DNA of 64,000 nt, taken from contig JACPNV010000033.1 of assembly GCA_016185305.1 (NCBI GenBank), forward strand, positions 1-64,000. Direction: 5' to 3'. The position numbers and the translations under genes were made by a program. Of this stretch, positions 7,383 through 14,180 are shown in pieces; within the stretch, counting starts at the first letter, position 1; the number at the start of each line of letters is the position of its first letter. The stretch is from Actinomycetota bacterium. GTDB lineage: Bacteria; Actinomycetota; Acidimicrobiia; Acidimicrobiales; Acidimicrobilacustridaceae. Under the pieces are notes generated by a model. It had not been told where the DNA came from, did no database searches, and was given only the letters and a program-made list of their open reading frames with translations.

Positions 7383-7900
7383 CCGCGGGCCCGTCCGTTG
7401 ATCGGGTAACCGCTTTTCGAGCGCCGTTGTACGTCCGCGGCTTCTTCGTGCTCCTAGGCGTGGCTGCTTCGATTGGCTTCGTCGCGAAGTTCCTGGCGGC
7501 TGGGGAGCCGGTGTTCTTGGTGTTCGTCCCTCTCTGCGTGCCGGTCGTCCTCGAGGGGGTCCGCGGTCGGCTCGTGGTCGATCTCGATAGCGGCACCATC
7601 ACGTCTCAACGAGCCTTTCGTTCGTCTCGGTGCGCGATTACCGATGTCGTGTCGATGTGGATACCGGCATGGGGCCCGGTGGGCCTCGTTCTGAAGCCCG
7701 GTGTTTCTGGCGCGAGTCCGGTTCGTCCCGGCCAGATCATCACCGCGTTGTATACCGACAAGAGCTCGGCGGGCCGAATGTACGCGCTGGCGGCGCTTCT
7801 CAACGTGCCGCTTGAGTCAGGTTGGCAGGGCATTTCGTGGTCACCTGACCCTGGGCCTGATCATCCGCCTGGTGGCGGCCTTGATCATGGGAATAGCTGA
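7379..7900 (+). CDS. Two-TM plus PH-like membrane protein, candidate immunity partner of cassette 5
   Basis: 173 residues; the start overlaps the tip stop as ATGA. Residues about 21-60 hold two membrane segments (FFVLLGVAASIGFVAKFLAA, VFLVFVPLCVPVVLEGVR). They are followed by a domain resembling bacterial membrane PH domains (LVVDLDSGTITSQRAFRSSR, CAITDVVSMWIPAWGPVG). The last ~20 residues are Pro/Gly-rich and a neighbouring frame there reads hydrophobic residues (LGLIIRLVAALIMGIAELV, about 7855-7911), so the 3' end may be frameshifted. Immunity role inferred from the overlap and topology. Confidence 0.55.
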   Translation: MTAGPSVDRVTAFRAPLYVRGFFVLLGVAASIGFVAKFLAAGEPVFLVFVPLCVPVVLEGVRGRLVVDLDSGTITSQRAFRSSRCAITDVVSMWIPAWGPVGLVLKPGVSGASPVRPGQIITALYTDKSSAGRMYALAALLNVPLESGWQGISWSPDPGPDHPPGGGLDHGNS

Positions 7901-8559
7901 GCTGGTCGCGCGGGGGTTTGTGGCAGCCGCCGCTCCTACTGCGACAAGTGTTGGTTGTGGCGGGCAGGTTGAGCAGGCGTCGACCACTTCGACACTCCAG
8001 CGGTCATCGGCGACTGCTGCGACTGCTTGTGAGGCCTTTGGCGCGAGTCGGGCGGCGTTGGCCGATCCGTACCTGATCCAGATCGCTGATCGAGCGGCTG
8101 AGCCGGCGGCAGTTCACCGCGCCGCCACGCCGGCCACGCATAGCCGGCCGTGACGAACTCCGACGACGTGATCGCGAACGCGTCGCCCTCGAACCTGGCG
8201 GTGCCGGAGCTGTTGGCAAGGATTCGGCGTTTCTACCAGCGCGTTACCGGGGAGGCCCGCTGCGTGGTTGTCCACTTCAGTTCGTGATGCCGTTTGGCCG
8301 TGCCAGCAGGGCGGTTCAGCTGGCGTCGCGTAGCGCGTTACGGACGCGGTTCTTACGCCTGGATGTCGGCCTGTGATCGATCTCCCCTTGTGCATGACAG
8401 GTGTGGCGCGACACACGGGCGCTCGGCCGCGCTGGCCTCCAAGTGATGCCTTTGAAGGGAAGGGAGCCGGTGGCTGCGAGCACGACACGCGGAGACGCGC
8501 CGCGCGGATCGCAAGAGCCGCCTGCATGCAACAGCACGCAACACTTCTCGGGCCCCAGA
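7901..8559 (+). other. Gene-free stretch after cassette 5
   Basis: I see no supported gene. A short plus-strand frame at about 8151-8287 (ending CVVVHFSS) has no recognisable features. The right part (8316-8559) is an open minus-strand extension of the dead transposase whose residues lose all similarity to the family. The stretch looks like decayed DNA. Confidence 0.4.
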
Positions 8560-9110
8560 GAGGGTCGATGCCGGTTGTAGTGCTTGGGGTACTCGTTGAG
8601 GATGCGGTGGAGGTGTTGTGGCCCGAGGGTCAGGAGGTGGTCGGTGCGTGCGCAGCGGAGGGTGCCGTTGACCCGTTCGCAGATCGCGTTGGCTTTCGGG
8701 GCTCGGAGCGGGCTGGGGATGACGCGGACGTCTGCGGTGGTGAAGACGTGGCAGAACAGGTCAGGTGCGAGCATCTGGCCGCGGTCGCGGATCAGGAACT
8801 TGCTGGTGGCGACCATGTCGTCGAGTTTGATGAGCAGGGATCGGGCGGCGTTGGTGGTGAACCGGGCGGTGGGTGGTGGGTGACGGCGACGTGGGGGATC
8901 TCGCGGGTGGCGTGGTGGATGACGACGAGCACGTGCCGGCGCCGCCGCCCGATGGTGGGCACGGTGAAGACGTCACACGAGACGATGCCGGCCGCTGGTT
9001 GGTGCAAGAACTCGGCCCAGGTCGGCTCCTTGTTCCCCGGGGCGGGGGAGATGCCGTTTCGGTGGAGGAGGGTTGTTCTTCTTCTTTGGCGCCCGGCTAT
9101 GACACCACCG
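8560..9110 (-). pseudogene. Broken DDE transposase (integrase-core type)
   Basis: Minus-strand reading gives AEFLHQPAAGIVSCDVFTVP and VLVVIHHATREIPHVAVTHH in one frame, then after a shift near 8880 ARSLLIKLDDMVATSKFLIR, RVIPSPLRAPKANAICERVN and LNEYPKHYNRHRPSLGPEK in another. These are the D...D...E signatures (SCD, IRDRG, CERV) and the YNRHRP end motif of the rve integrase core found in IS3/IS481-like transposases. The N-terminal helix-turn-helix is missing, and no terminal inverted repeats are evident. A dead remnant, marking the region as mobile-element-rich. Confidence 0.7.
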
Positions 9111-9256
9111 CTCGACGTCGACCCCGGCCGCCGGCGTCCACGGCTATGACTCGCCGGCGGTGGAGGATGGTTGTTCTTCTTCTTTGGCGCACGGCTATGA
9201 CACCACCGCTCGACGTCGACCACGGCCGCCGGCGTCCACGGCTATGACTCGCCGGC
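9061..9256. repeat. 98-bp tandem duplication
   Basis: Two head-to-tail copies (9061-9158 and 9159-9256) starting GGTGGAGGA and ending in CTATGACTCGCCGGC differ at only a few positions (G/T early, C/A in the GCCCGG/GCACGG and GACCCC/GACCAC words). Each copy also contains two shorter GGCTATGAC words. Located just upstream of the dead transposase on its coding strand. Probably a local duplication; no coding role seen. Confidence 0.8.
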
Positions 9257-9482
9257 GGACGAGACGGAATCGTTCACACCAATGCACCAGCGGTGCATGT
9301 CCCCACGGGCAACACACGCTCGACCGGGGGTTGGTCGATCGCAGTGTCCGACATCGCCGGACACGGTCAACGAGTCGGTTTGTCGCGAACCGGCGAAGGC
9401 GGGGCGGCAGCACAAGACATGAACACCGCCGGCGGGAGCTTGGCGACGGTCAGGCTCGCCGGTGTCTCTACACTGGCGGGTG

Positions 9483-9710
9483 ATGTCGGTGACGGTTGAT
9501 CTTCCCGCGGAGGCCTTGCGTCGGCTCGAGGCCGAAGCGGCCCGCCGCGGCGTGTCCATCGATGCGGTGATCACCGAGCTGGCCGACACCTTGCCCGCCG
9601 AATCCAAGACCGGCCGCCGCCGTCTCGCCATCGTCGGCGTCGGCGCATCCGGTGAAGGGATCAGCCATCGCATCGATGAGATCCTCGCCGACGGGTTCGG
9701 GCGCGACTGA
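9483..9710 (+). CDS. vapB: VapB-type antitoxin
   Basis: 75 residues from the ATG at 9483 (MSVTVDLPAEALRRLEAEAA); an in-frame start at 9462 is less likely. The N-terminus has the beta-strand plus helix look of ribbon-helix-helix antitoxins (SVTVDLPAEALRRLEAEAAR), then RRGVSIDAVITELADTLP. The C-terminal tail contains LAIVGVGASGEGISHRIDEI, a motif common just before PIN toxins. The toxin start follows after 3 bases. Expected to bind its own promoter and neutralise the toxin. A paralogous unit follows at 10,264. Confidence 0.75.
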   Translation: MSVTVDLPAEALRRLEAEAARRGVSIDAVITELADTLPAESKTGRRRLAIVGVGASGEGISHRIDEILADGFGRD

Positions 9711-9713
9711 CCG

Positions 9714-10121
9714 GTGCTGATCGTCGACACCGGCGTCCTGGTCGCCGCCGCCGATGAGAGCGACTGCCGCCACGCCGACTGCGCCGCGGTGCTCGCCAGT
9801 GATGGCCCGTTCGTCACGACCGCCATGGTCATCGCCGAAACCGCGTACCTTCTCGACCGCGAGCTCGGCGCCATCGCCGAGGCGGCGCTCTACACGACGA
9901 TCCTCGATGGCGACCTGCGCGTCGAGACGCTCGCGCGGCATGACTGGGCACGCATCCGCGAACTTGTCGAGACCTACGCCAACTTGCCGCTCGGCGGAAC
10001 CGACGCCTCCCTCATCGCCATCGCCGAACGGTTGAATCTCACCGACATCGCGACGCTCGACGCCCGCCACTTCCGGGTCGTGCGGCCAGCGCATTGCGAC
10101 GCCTTCGAGCTCGTCCCCTGA
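9714..10121 (+). CDS. vapC: VapC-type PIN ribonuclease toxin
   Basis: 135 residues from a GTG start. It has the PIN-domain acidic residues in order: VDTGVLVAAADESD (first Asp, residue 4), VIAETAYLLDRELG (Glu), then LGGTDASLIAIAERL (Asp), and ends TLDARHFRVVRPAHCDAFEL. PIN toxins cleave RNA with Mg2+ and are silenced by the upstream VapB. All catalytic positions look intact. The next unit's VapC shares the ending HCDAFxLVP, so the two are recent paralogues. Confidence 0.8.
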   Translation: MLIVDTGVLVAAADESDCRHADCAAVLASDGPFVTTAMVIAETAYLLDRELGAIAEAALYTTILDGDLRVETLARHDWARIRELVETYANLPLGGTDASLIAIAERLNLTDIATLDARHFRVVRPAHCDAFELVP

Positions 10122-10263
10122 AACCTTGACCGGCCTGCCGGCCGGCGACGTGCCCGACACCGCTCCGTGCCGCCTGGATCGACTTCTGGCCGATGTCCAT
10201 GACGGTGCTCGACAAGTCGAATGAACTGATGCAGCCGGCGCCTGACGGCGCCCTCTTGTCGTC

Positions 10264-10440
10264 GTGGTGAGCCCCGACGAACTGGCCCGCGAGGTCCTCG
10301 ATGCTCACGTGCCCCGCCAGGCCGGGCACAAGTTGAGCTTCATCGGGATCGGCGCGTCTGGCCGTCCCGAAGCGGCCGGGCGGCATCACCGCGAGATACT
10401 GCGTGAACGATTCGCCGCGAAGACCCCGAACGACGAGTGA
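10264..10440 (+). CDS. Antitoxin fragment of a second VapBC unit
   Basis: 58 residues in frame from a GTG at 10,264 (alternative GTG 10,267): VSPDELAREVLDAHV, then KLSFIGIGASGRPEAAGRHH, ending FAAKTPNDE. The FIGIGASG motif matches the VGVGASG motif of the first antitoxin. The stop overlaps the toxin start (GTGA). The N-terminal DNA-binding segment looks shortened compared with the first copy, and the upstream bases (10,199-10,260) resemble sequence after the second VapC, so this unit came from tandem duplication. Possibly non-functional. Confidence 0.55.
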   Translation: MVSPDELAREVLDAHVPRQAGHKLSFIGIGASGRPEAAGRHHREILRERFAAKTPNDE

Positions 10441-10846
10441 TCATCGTTGACACCGGCGTGCTCCACGCCGGGACCGACCGCGACGACCTCGACCACCAAC
10501 AGTGCGCCGCGATCCTCGATGAGCACGCGGGGCATCTTTTCGTGCCGATACCGGTCATCATCGAGACGTCCTGGATGATCGAGACCCGGCTCGGTGCCGA
10601 CGCCGAGGCCGGGTTCTTGCGGAGCACCACCAACGGGGAGCTCGGCCGGATCGATCTCGAAGACATCGACTGGGTCCGAGTGATCGAACTGATCGACACT
10701 TACGCCGATCTCGAGTTGGGTGTAGTCGACGCGTCGTGATCGCCACTGCCGAACGGCTCGACATCACTACCATCGCCACGATCGACCACCGCGACTTCCG
10801 GATCGTGCGCCCCGTCCACTGCGATGCCTTCGACCTCGTCCCCTGA
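10437..10846 (+). pseudogene. VapC toxin of the second unit, frameshifted
   Basis: The frame from the GTG at 10,437 reads IIVDTGVLHAGTDRDDLDHQ and PVIIETSWMIETRLGADAEA, then LELGVVDAS and a TGA at 10,737-10,739. Restoring one missing G there gives VIATAERLDITTIATIDHRD and HCDAFDLVP with a stop at 10,844-10,846. The normal PIN C-terminus has therefore been put out of frame by a single-base deletion. Loss of the C-terminal strand should inactivate it. Confidence 0.7.
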
Positions 10847-10985
10847 ACCGGGGTCGGCCAGAGTGCCCGACGCGAGCTGCGGTCGGCTGGAAGACTGTTA
10901 AGCGATGTTCTCGACCGTGCTCGACGAGCGGATGACGCTGACGCATCGGCTCCTGACGGCGCCGGCTTGTCGACGTGCCGGCGCG
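10847..10985. repeat. Remnant of a third VapBC unit's leader region
   Basis: Bases after the second vapC (CGTGCTCGACGAGCGGATGA, then CTCCTGACGGCGCCGGCTTG) resemble those after the first vapC (CGTGCTCGACAAGTCGAATG, then CGCCTGACGGCGCCCTCTTG, about 10,204-10,255). This indicates tandem amplification of the TA unit with the third copy lost. No gene is present. Confidence 0.45.
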
Positions 10986-11069
10986 CGGCCACGTCGAGGG
11001 TGGGTTGACAGCGGCGGCCGAGAAACACGCGTTCGCGTCTCGCGGCCTTTGCGAGAGCGGCCGTCGGAA

Positions 11070-11588
11070 CCCGGCTGTTGATGTTCGCGACGTGCGAGTC
11101 GGTCCCGAGCGTTTTCAACTTGTCATTCTCGGGGCAGTTGAGCTCGTCGGATCGTGACGTGATCCCCAAAGGCGCCCGCACGCCTCGGGCAGCGGGTCAG
11201 GATCACGGATAAACGGAAGAAACAGGACCGAGCCGACGGTGGCGACGACGATCACGCCCCAGATGATCAACAGCGCTGCGATCATGCGACGCACTCCCTC
11301 AATCGGGGCAGCCCGGCATCGCCAACAAAGTGCACGCCAGATCTCCTCTCCTGCAAGTCGAGTGCTACGCGCATGGCGACATGGCTCCGACGATGAGCTG
11401 CGCGTCGCCTTGAGCTCATGTCCGAACATCTCCGACGTCGACTTGGACCTCGTCATCTCGTCGAGTGGGACGTTGCCCGGACGGCCGGCAGGTTCGACAA
11501 TGCCAAGCCTGCTCGTCGTGGGGTTGGTCCGTCGCCGATGCTTGAATGCTGCGGACGGCGCAGCCTATCCAGAGCCATCGGCACCCGC
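11070..11588. repeat. Scrambled duplication of cassette 3/4 DNA
   Basis: Pieces identified by eye: 11,070-11,160 matches 4783-4848 joined to about 5027-5047 (direct); 11,160-11,206 matches about 5044-5090 inverted; 11,207-11,348 matches about 3267-3411 inverted; 11,353-11,521 matches 3414-3582 direct; 11,521-11,588 matches 3782-3849 direct, skipping about 200 bases. Substitutions are scattered through the copies, so the event is not recent. It ends exactly where the next RHS core end begins. No intact gene. Confidence 0.75.
11359..11580 (+). pseudogene. Relic of the cassette 3 immunity gene
   Basis: In frame 1 the copy keeps RVLRAWRHGSDDELRVALSS, SDVDLDLVISSSGTLPGRPA and TMPSLLVV almost unchanged relative to the gene at 3333-3806. 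The membrane-anchor part is inverted upstream and the C-terminal third is deleted. Conservation of the open middle part suggests fairly recent decay, or retention by chance. Confidence 0.6.
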
Positions 11589-11894
11589 GACGACGACCGC
11601 GCCACCGGCACCTTCCTCACCTGCGGCCCACTCGACGGAGTGAGCGGGACGCCGACCGAGTCGAACCCGTTTCACTACACGTCGAATGGCCCGCTGAATC
11701 GCGCTGATCCGACCGGGATGTGGCCCGACGATCAGCCGACGGTTCCGGTTATCCCTACGCCTGGGGGGCAGGACGCCGCGCGGTGTCGTCCGCCCGTCGG
11801 AAAGGTGGATGGTGTGTCGCGCGTGCTCGTTTTCAACGCGAGCGGTGGACCGTCATGGGGCAGGCGGCTCGTTAGCTCGATCGGTCACGGCTAG
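11584..11894 (+). pseudogene. Displaced RHS tail, cassette 6 (degenerate, truncated)
   Basis: The RHS core end is recognisable but damaged: DDDRATGTFLTCGPLDG, then NPFHYTSNGPLNRADPTGMW. The usual Tyr, the RDP motif and NDPLN have each mutated. A tip of only ~60 residues follows (DDQPTVPVIPTPGGQDAAR ... VSSIGHG) and has no recognisable domain. No dedicated start codon exists; the open frame merely continues from the rearranged DNA upstream. This is the last RHS trace in the window. Confidence 0.6.
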
Positions 11895-11914
11895 ACACGG
11901 CTAGACATCTACCC

Positions 11915-12073
11915 ATGGTGGCGATTCGCGACGAGATCATCGATGACCTGGAACGCCAGAGCGAGATCGCGATCGCGTTCGAGGTAACGACGGTCCTCGA
12001 GCTGGAGCCTTGTTACGGGTCGGTGGCGTTCCGTGGGAACCGCCACTCGGTGCCGCCGGGTTCGGGGGGCTGA
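11915..12073 (+). CDS. Short hypothetical ORF after cassette 6
   Basis: 52 residues: MVAIRDEIIDDLERQSEIAI, then AFEVTTVLELEPCYGS, ending VPPGSGG. The N-terminal 30 residues are acidic and helix/strand-like, which looks like genuine coding sequence; the end looks out of frame. It sits where an immunity gene would be expected. No family recognised; may be a fragment. Confidence 0.25.
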   Translation: MVAIRDEIIDDLERQSEIAIAFEVTTVLELEPCYGSVAFRGNRHSVPPGSGG

Positions 12074-12215
12074 CGAACGCCACCGGCCTCGTCGCGTTCG
12101 CCGACCGTCGGTCGAGTCCCGACGGGAAGGCCATCGTGTTGCAGATCACGATCGGCGATCGGGCCGACGTGTTCGGTCCGTCTTCGACGACACCGGTGTG
12201 TGCGCGTGATGCGAC
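12074..12215 (+). pseudogene. Decayed copy of the PIN-pair antitoxin
   Basis: In frame 1, SSPDGKAIVLQITIGDRAD and VFG line up with LSPEGREILLRITTGDLADE and FGR of the antitoxin at 5465-5659. The DNA end GCGACGACGACCAG also matches CGCGACGACGACTGACCAG there. The start, the acidic tail and the toxin are missing. Remnant of a second PIN-like TA copy at the right edge of the accessory region. Confidence 0.45.
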
Positions 12216-12229
12216 GACGACCAGTCGAG

Positions 12230-12258
12230 TTGCCAACGGCGTGCCCAGGTGGCATCCT
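12230..12258 (+). promoter_or_regulatory. Predicted promoter of the ilvB attenuator unit
   Basis: TTGCCA (12,230-12,235), 17-base spacer, CATCCT (12,253-12,258). The leader ATG at 12,267 lies 8 bases after the -10 element, at or within a couple of bases of the expected transcript start. The same geometry occurs before leuA and leuB, which raises confidence in a weak-looking -10. Confidence 0.5.
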
Positions 12259-12266
12259 TGCGCCCG

Positions 12267-12305
12267 ATGTCTCCCCGCCCCATCCTCGTCGTAGTACTCA
12301 TCTAG
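12267..12305 (+). CDS. ilvB leader peptide (Ile/Leu/Val-rich)
   Basis: A 12-residue ORF, MSPRPILVVVLI, followed by TAG. Seven of its last seven residues are branched-chain amino acids, the substrates and products of the downstream acetolactate synthase pathway. Ribosome stalling on these codons under starvation for charged tRNA-Ile/Leu/Val is the known basis of attenuation. The stop codon abuts the first hairpin. No Shine-Dalgarno precedes the ATG, consistent with a leaderless start given the promoter position. Too short to be found by length-based gene calling. Confidence 0.8.
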   Translation: MSPRPILVVVLI

Positions 12306-12368
12306 CGCACGCGTTCCACCTACCTCGCGTGCGCCACGACCTCCCAGCCGGGGGGTCGCTTTCGTTTT
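12305..12368 (+). terminator. ilvB attenuator hairpins
   Basis: First hairpin: GCGCACGCG (12,305-12,313) pairs perfectly with CGCGTGCGC (12,326-12,334). Second hairpin: CGACCTCCC (12,337-12,345) pairs with GGGGGGTCG (12,350-12,358) around a 4-base loop, one G-U pair, followed by a T-rich tract (CTTTCGTTTT). The second is an intrinsic terminator. I could not resolve by eye which alternative pairing forms the antiterminator. Confidence 0.75.
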
Positions 12369-12418
12369 CGACCCGCATCCACCGACCCGAGACCCACACA
12401 CCGAGCCAGGACCCGATC

Positions 12419-14176
12419 ATGAACATGAAACCCGGCACCAAGACCGACGGGGGCAAGGCCCTCATCAAGAGCCTCGAGTTGGAAGGCGTGGACGTGATGT
12501 TCGGCCTTCCCGGCGGGGCCATCCTGCCGGTCTATGACCCGATCATCGACTCGCCGATCCGCCACATCCTCGTCCGCCACGAGCAGGGCGCCGGCCACAT
12601 GGCCGAGGGCTTCGCCCACGCCACCGGCCGCCCCGGCGTGGCGATGGTGACCAGCGGCCCGGCCGCCACCAACATCGTCACCCCCCTGTGCGACGCCTAC
12701 ATGGACAGCGTGCCCATGGTCGTGATCACCGGCCAGGTTCCCTACGCGGCGATCGGCACCGATGCGTTTCAGGAGTGCGACACGACCGGCATCACCTTGC
12801 CGGTCACCAAGCACAACTTCTTGATCAGCGATCCGCAGGACATCCCCCGCGTCATCCGCGAGGCGTTCCACATCGCCACGACCGGTCGCCCGGGGCCGGT
12901 GCTCGTCGACGTGCCCAAAGACATCGTCGATCCGAAGAACCCGCGCAGCGCGATGGAGTGGTACTGGCCCGACTCGGTTGACCTGCCGGGCTACAAGCCC
13001 CTCACCCATGGTGATCCGAACGAGATCAAGAAGGCCGCGCAGTTGATAGTGGAGAGCCGCAGGCCGGTGATCTACGCCGGCGGCGGCATCCTCAAGGCCC
13101 GGGCCGCGGACGCGCTGCGCGAGCTGGCCGACCTGACCGGCATCCACGTGGTCACGACACTGATGGCCCGCAGCGCGTTCGACGACACGCACCCGCTCGC
13201 CCTCGGCATGCCGGGCATGCACGGCAACTACACGGCGGTGACCTCGATGCAAGAATCCGACTTGCTGATCGCGCTCGGCAGCCGCTTCGACGACCGCGTG
13301 ACCGGCAAGGTCCCGGCGTTCGCGCCCCACGCCAAGATCATCCACGTCGACATCGATCCGGCCGAGCTCGGCAAGGTGCGCAAGCCCGATGCCGGCATCG
13401 CGGGCGACTGCCGGCTCGTCATCGAGGAACTGATCCGGGCGTTGCACGACATCGGTGCCCCGCAGTCCCAGCCCGACCGCAGCGAATGGAAGGCGCAGAT
13501 CAGCGGCTGGCAGGAGAAGTACCCGCTGACCTACCAGCAGTCCGAGCCGGGCGAGCTCTTGAAGCCGCAGTTCGTGCTCGAGCAGCTCCGCGACAACACG
13601 CCCGACGACACCATCTTGGTGAGCGGGGTCGGCCAGCATCAGATGTGGGCCAGCCAGTACTGGAACTTCAAGCATCCCTACACGTGGGTCAACAGCGGTG
13701 GTCTCGGCACCATGGGGTTCTCGGTGCCCGCCGCCATCGGCGCCAAGGTCGGCCGGCCCGATCGGATGGTGTGGGCGGTCGACGGCGACGGCTGCTTCCA
13801 GATGACCGCGCAAGAGCTCGTCACGGCGGCGAGCGAGCGCATCCCGATCAAGGTCGCCATCCTCAACAACGCGTACCTCGGCATGGTCCGCCAGTGGCAG
13901 GAGATGTTCTACGAGGAGCGGTACTCCGAGGTGTACCTGTCACCCGATCTGCCCGACTACAAGATGTGGGCCGAGTCGATGGGCTGTGTCGGCTTCCGCG
14001 TCGAGTCGCCCGAAGAGGTGCTGCCGACGATCGAGAAGGCCAACAGCATCGACGACCGCCCCGTCGTCATCGACTTCCGCACCGACTCTCGAGAGAAGGT
14101 CTACCCGATGGTTCCTGCCGGCCTGTCCAACGACGACATCGTGGTCGACCCTGCTCATGGTGAAGGAGGTAGGTAG
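12419..14176 (+). CDS. ilvB: Acetolactate synthase (AHAS) large subunit
   Basis: Condenses two pyruvates to 2-acetolactate, or pyruvate with 2-oxobutyrate, with TPP, FAD and Mg2+: the first common step to Val, Leu and Ile. 585 residues, normal for the family. Start chosen at MNMKPGTKTDGGKALIKSLE; an open frame extends upstream through the attenuator and is not coding. Signatures: RHEQGAGHMAEG with the catalytic Glu at about residue 55, EAFHIATTGRPGPVLVDVPK, and the TPP motif VDGDGCFQMTAQEL ... NNAYLGMVRQWQEMFY at about 450-500. It is followed after 4 bases by ilvN. Expression should be controlled by the leader peptide and attenuator upstream. Confidence 0.97.
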   Translation: MNMKPGTKTDGGKALIKSLELEGVDVMFGLPGGAILPVYDPIIDSPIRHILVRHEQGAGHMAEGFAHATGRPGVAMVTSGPAATNIVTPLCDAYMDSVPMVVITGQVPYAAIGTDAFQECDTTGITLPVTKHNFLISDPQDIPRVIREAFHIATTGRPGPVLVDVPKDIVDPKNPRSAMEWYWPDSVDLPGYKPLTHGDPNEIKKAAQLIVESRRPVIYAGGGILKARAADALRELADLTGIHVVTTLMARSAFDDTHPLALGMPGMHGNYTAVTSMQESDLLIALGSRFDDRVTGKVPAFAPHAKIIHVDIDPAELGKVRKPDAGIAGDCRLVIEELIRALHDIGAPQSQPDRSEWKAQISGWQEKYPLTYQQSEPGELLKPQFVLEQLRDNTPDDTILVSGVGQHQMWASQYWNFKHPYTWVNSGGLGTMGFSVPAAIGAKVGRPDRMVWAVDGDGCFQMTAQELVTAASERIPIKVAILNNAYLGMVRQWQEMFYEERYSEVYLSPDLPDYKMWAESMGCVGFRVESPEEVLPTIEKANSIDDRPVVIDFRTDSREKVYPMVPAGLSNDDIVVDPAHGEGGR

Positions 14177-14180
14177 AGCC

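Noticed and set aside
8373-9149. Plus-strand open frame of ~258 codons
   Set aside because: It runs antisense through the dead transposase, whose minus-strand DDE motifs are clear.
9061-9256. The 98-bp repeat pair as IS terminal repeats or a CRISPR
   Set aside because: Head-to-tail copies without spacer or inverted ends; a plain tandem duplication explains them.
12320-13813. Long minus-strand open frame opposite ilvB
   Set aside because: It is the antisense shadow of a well-supported gene in very GC-rich DNA and its residues show no family signature.
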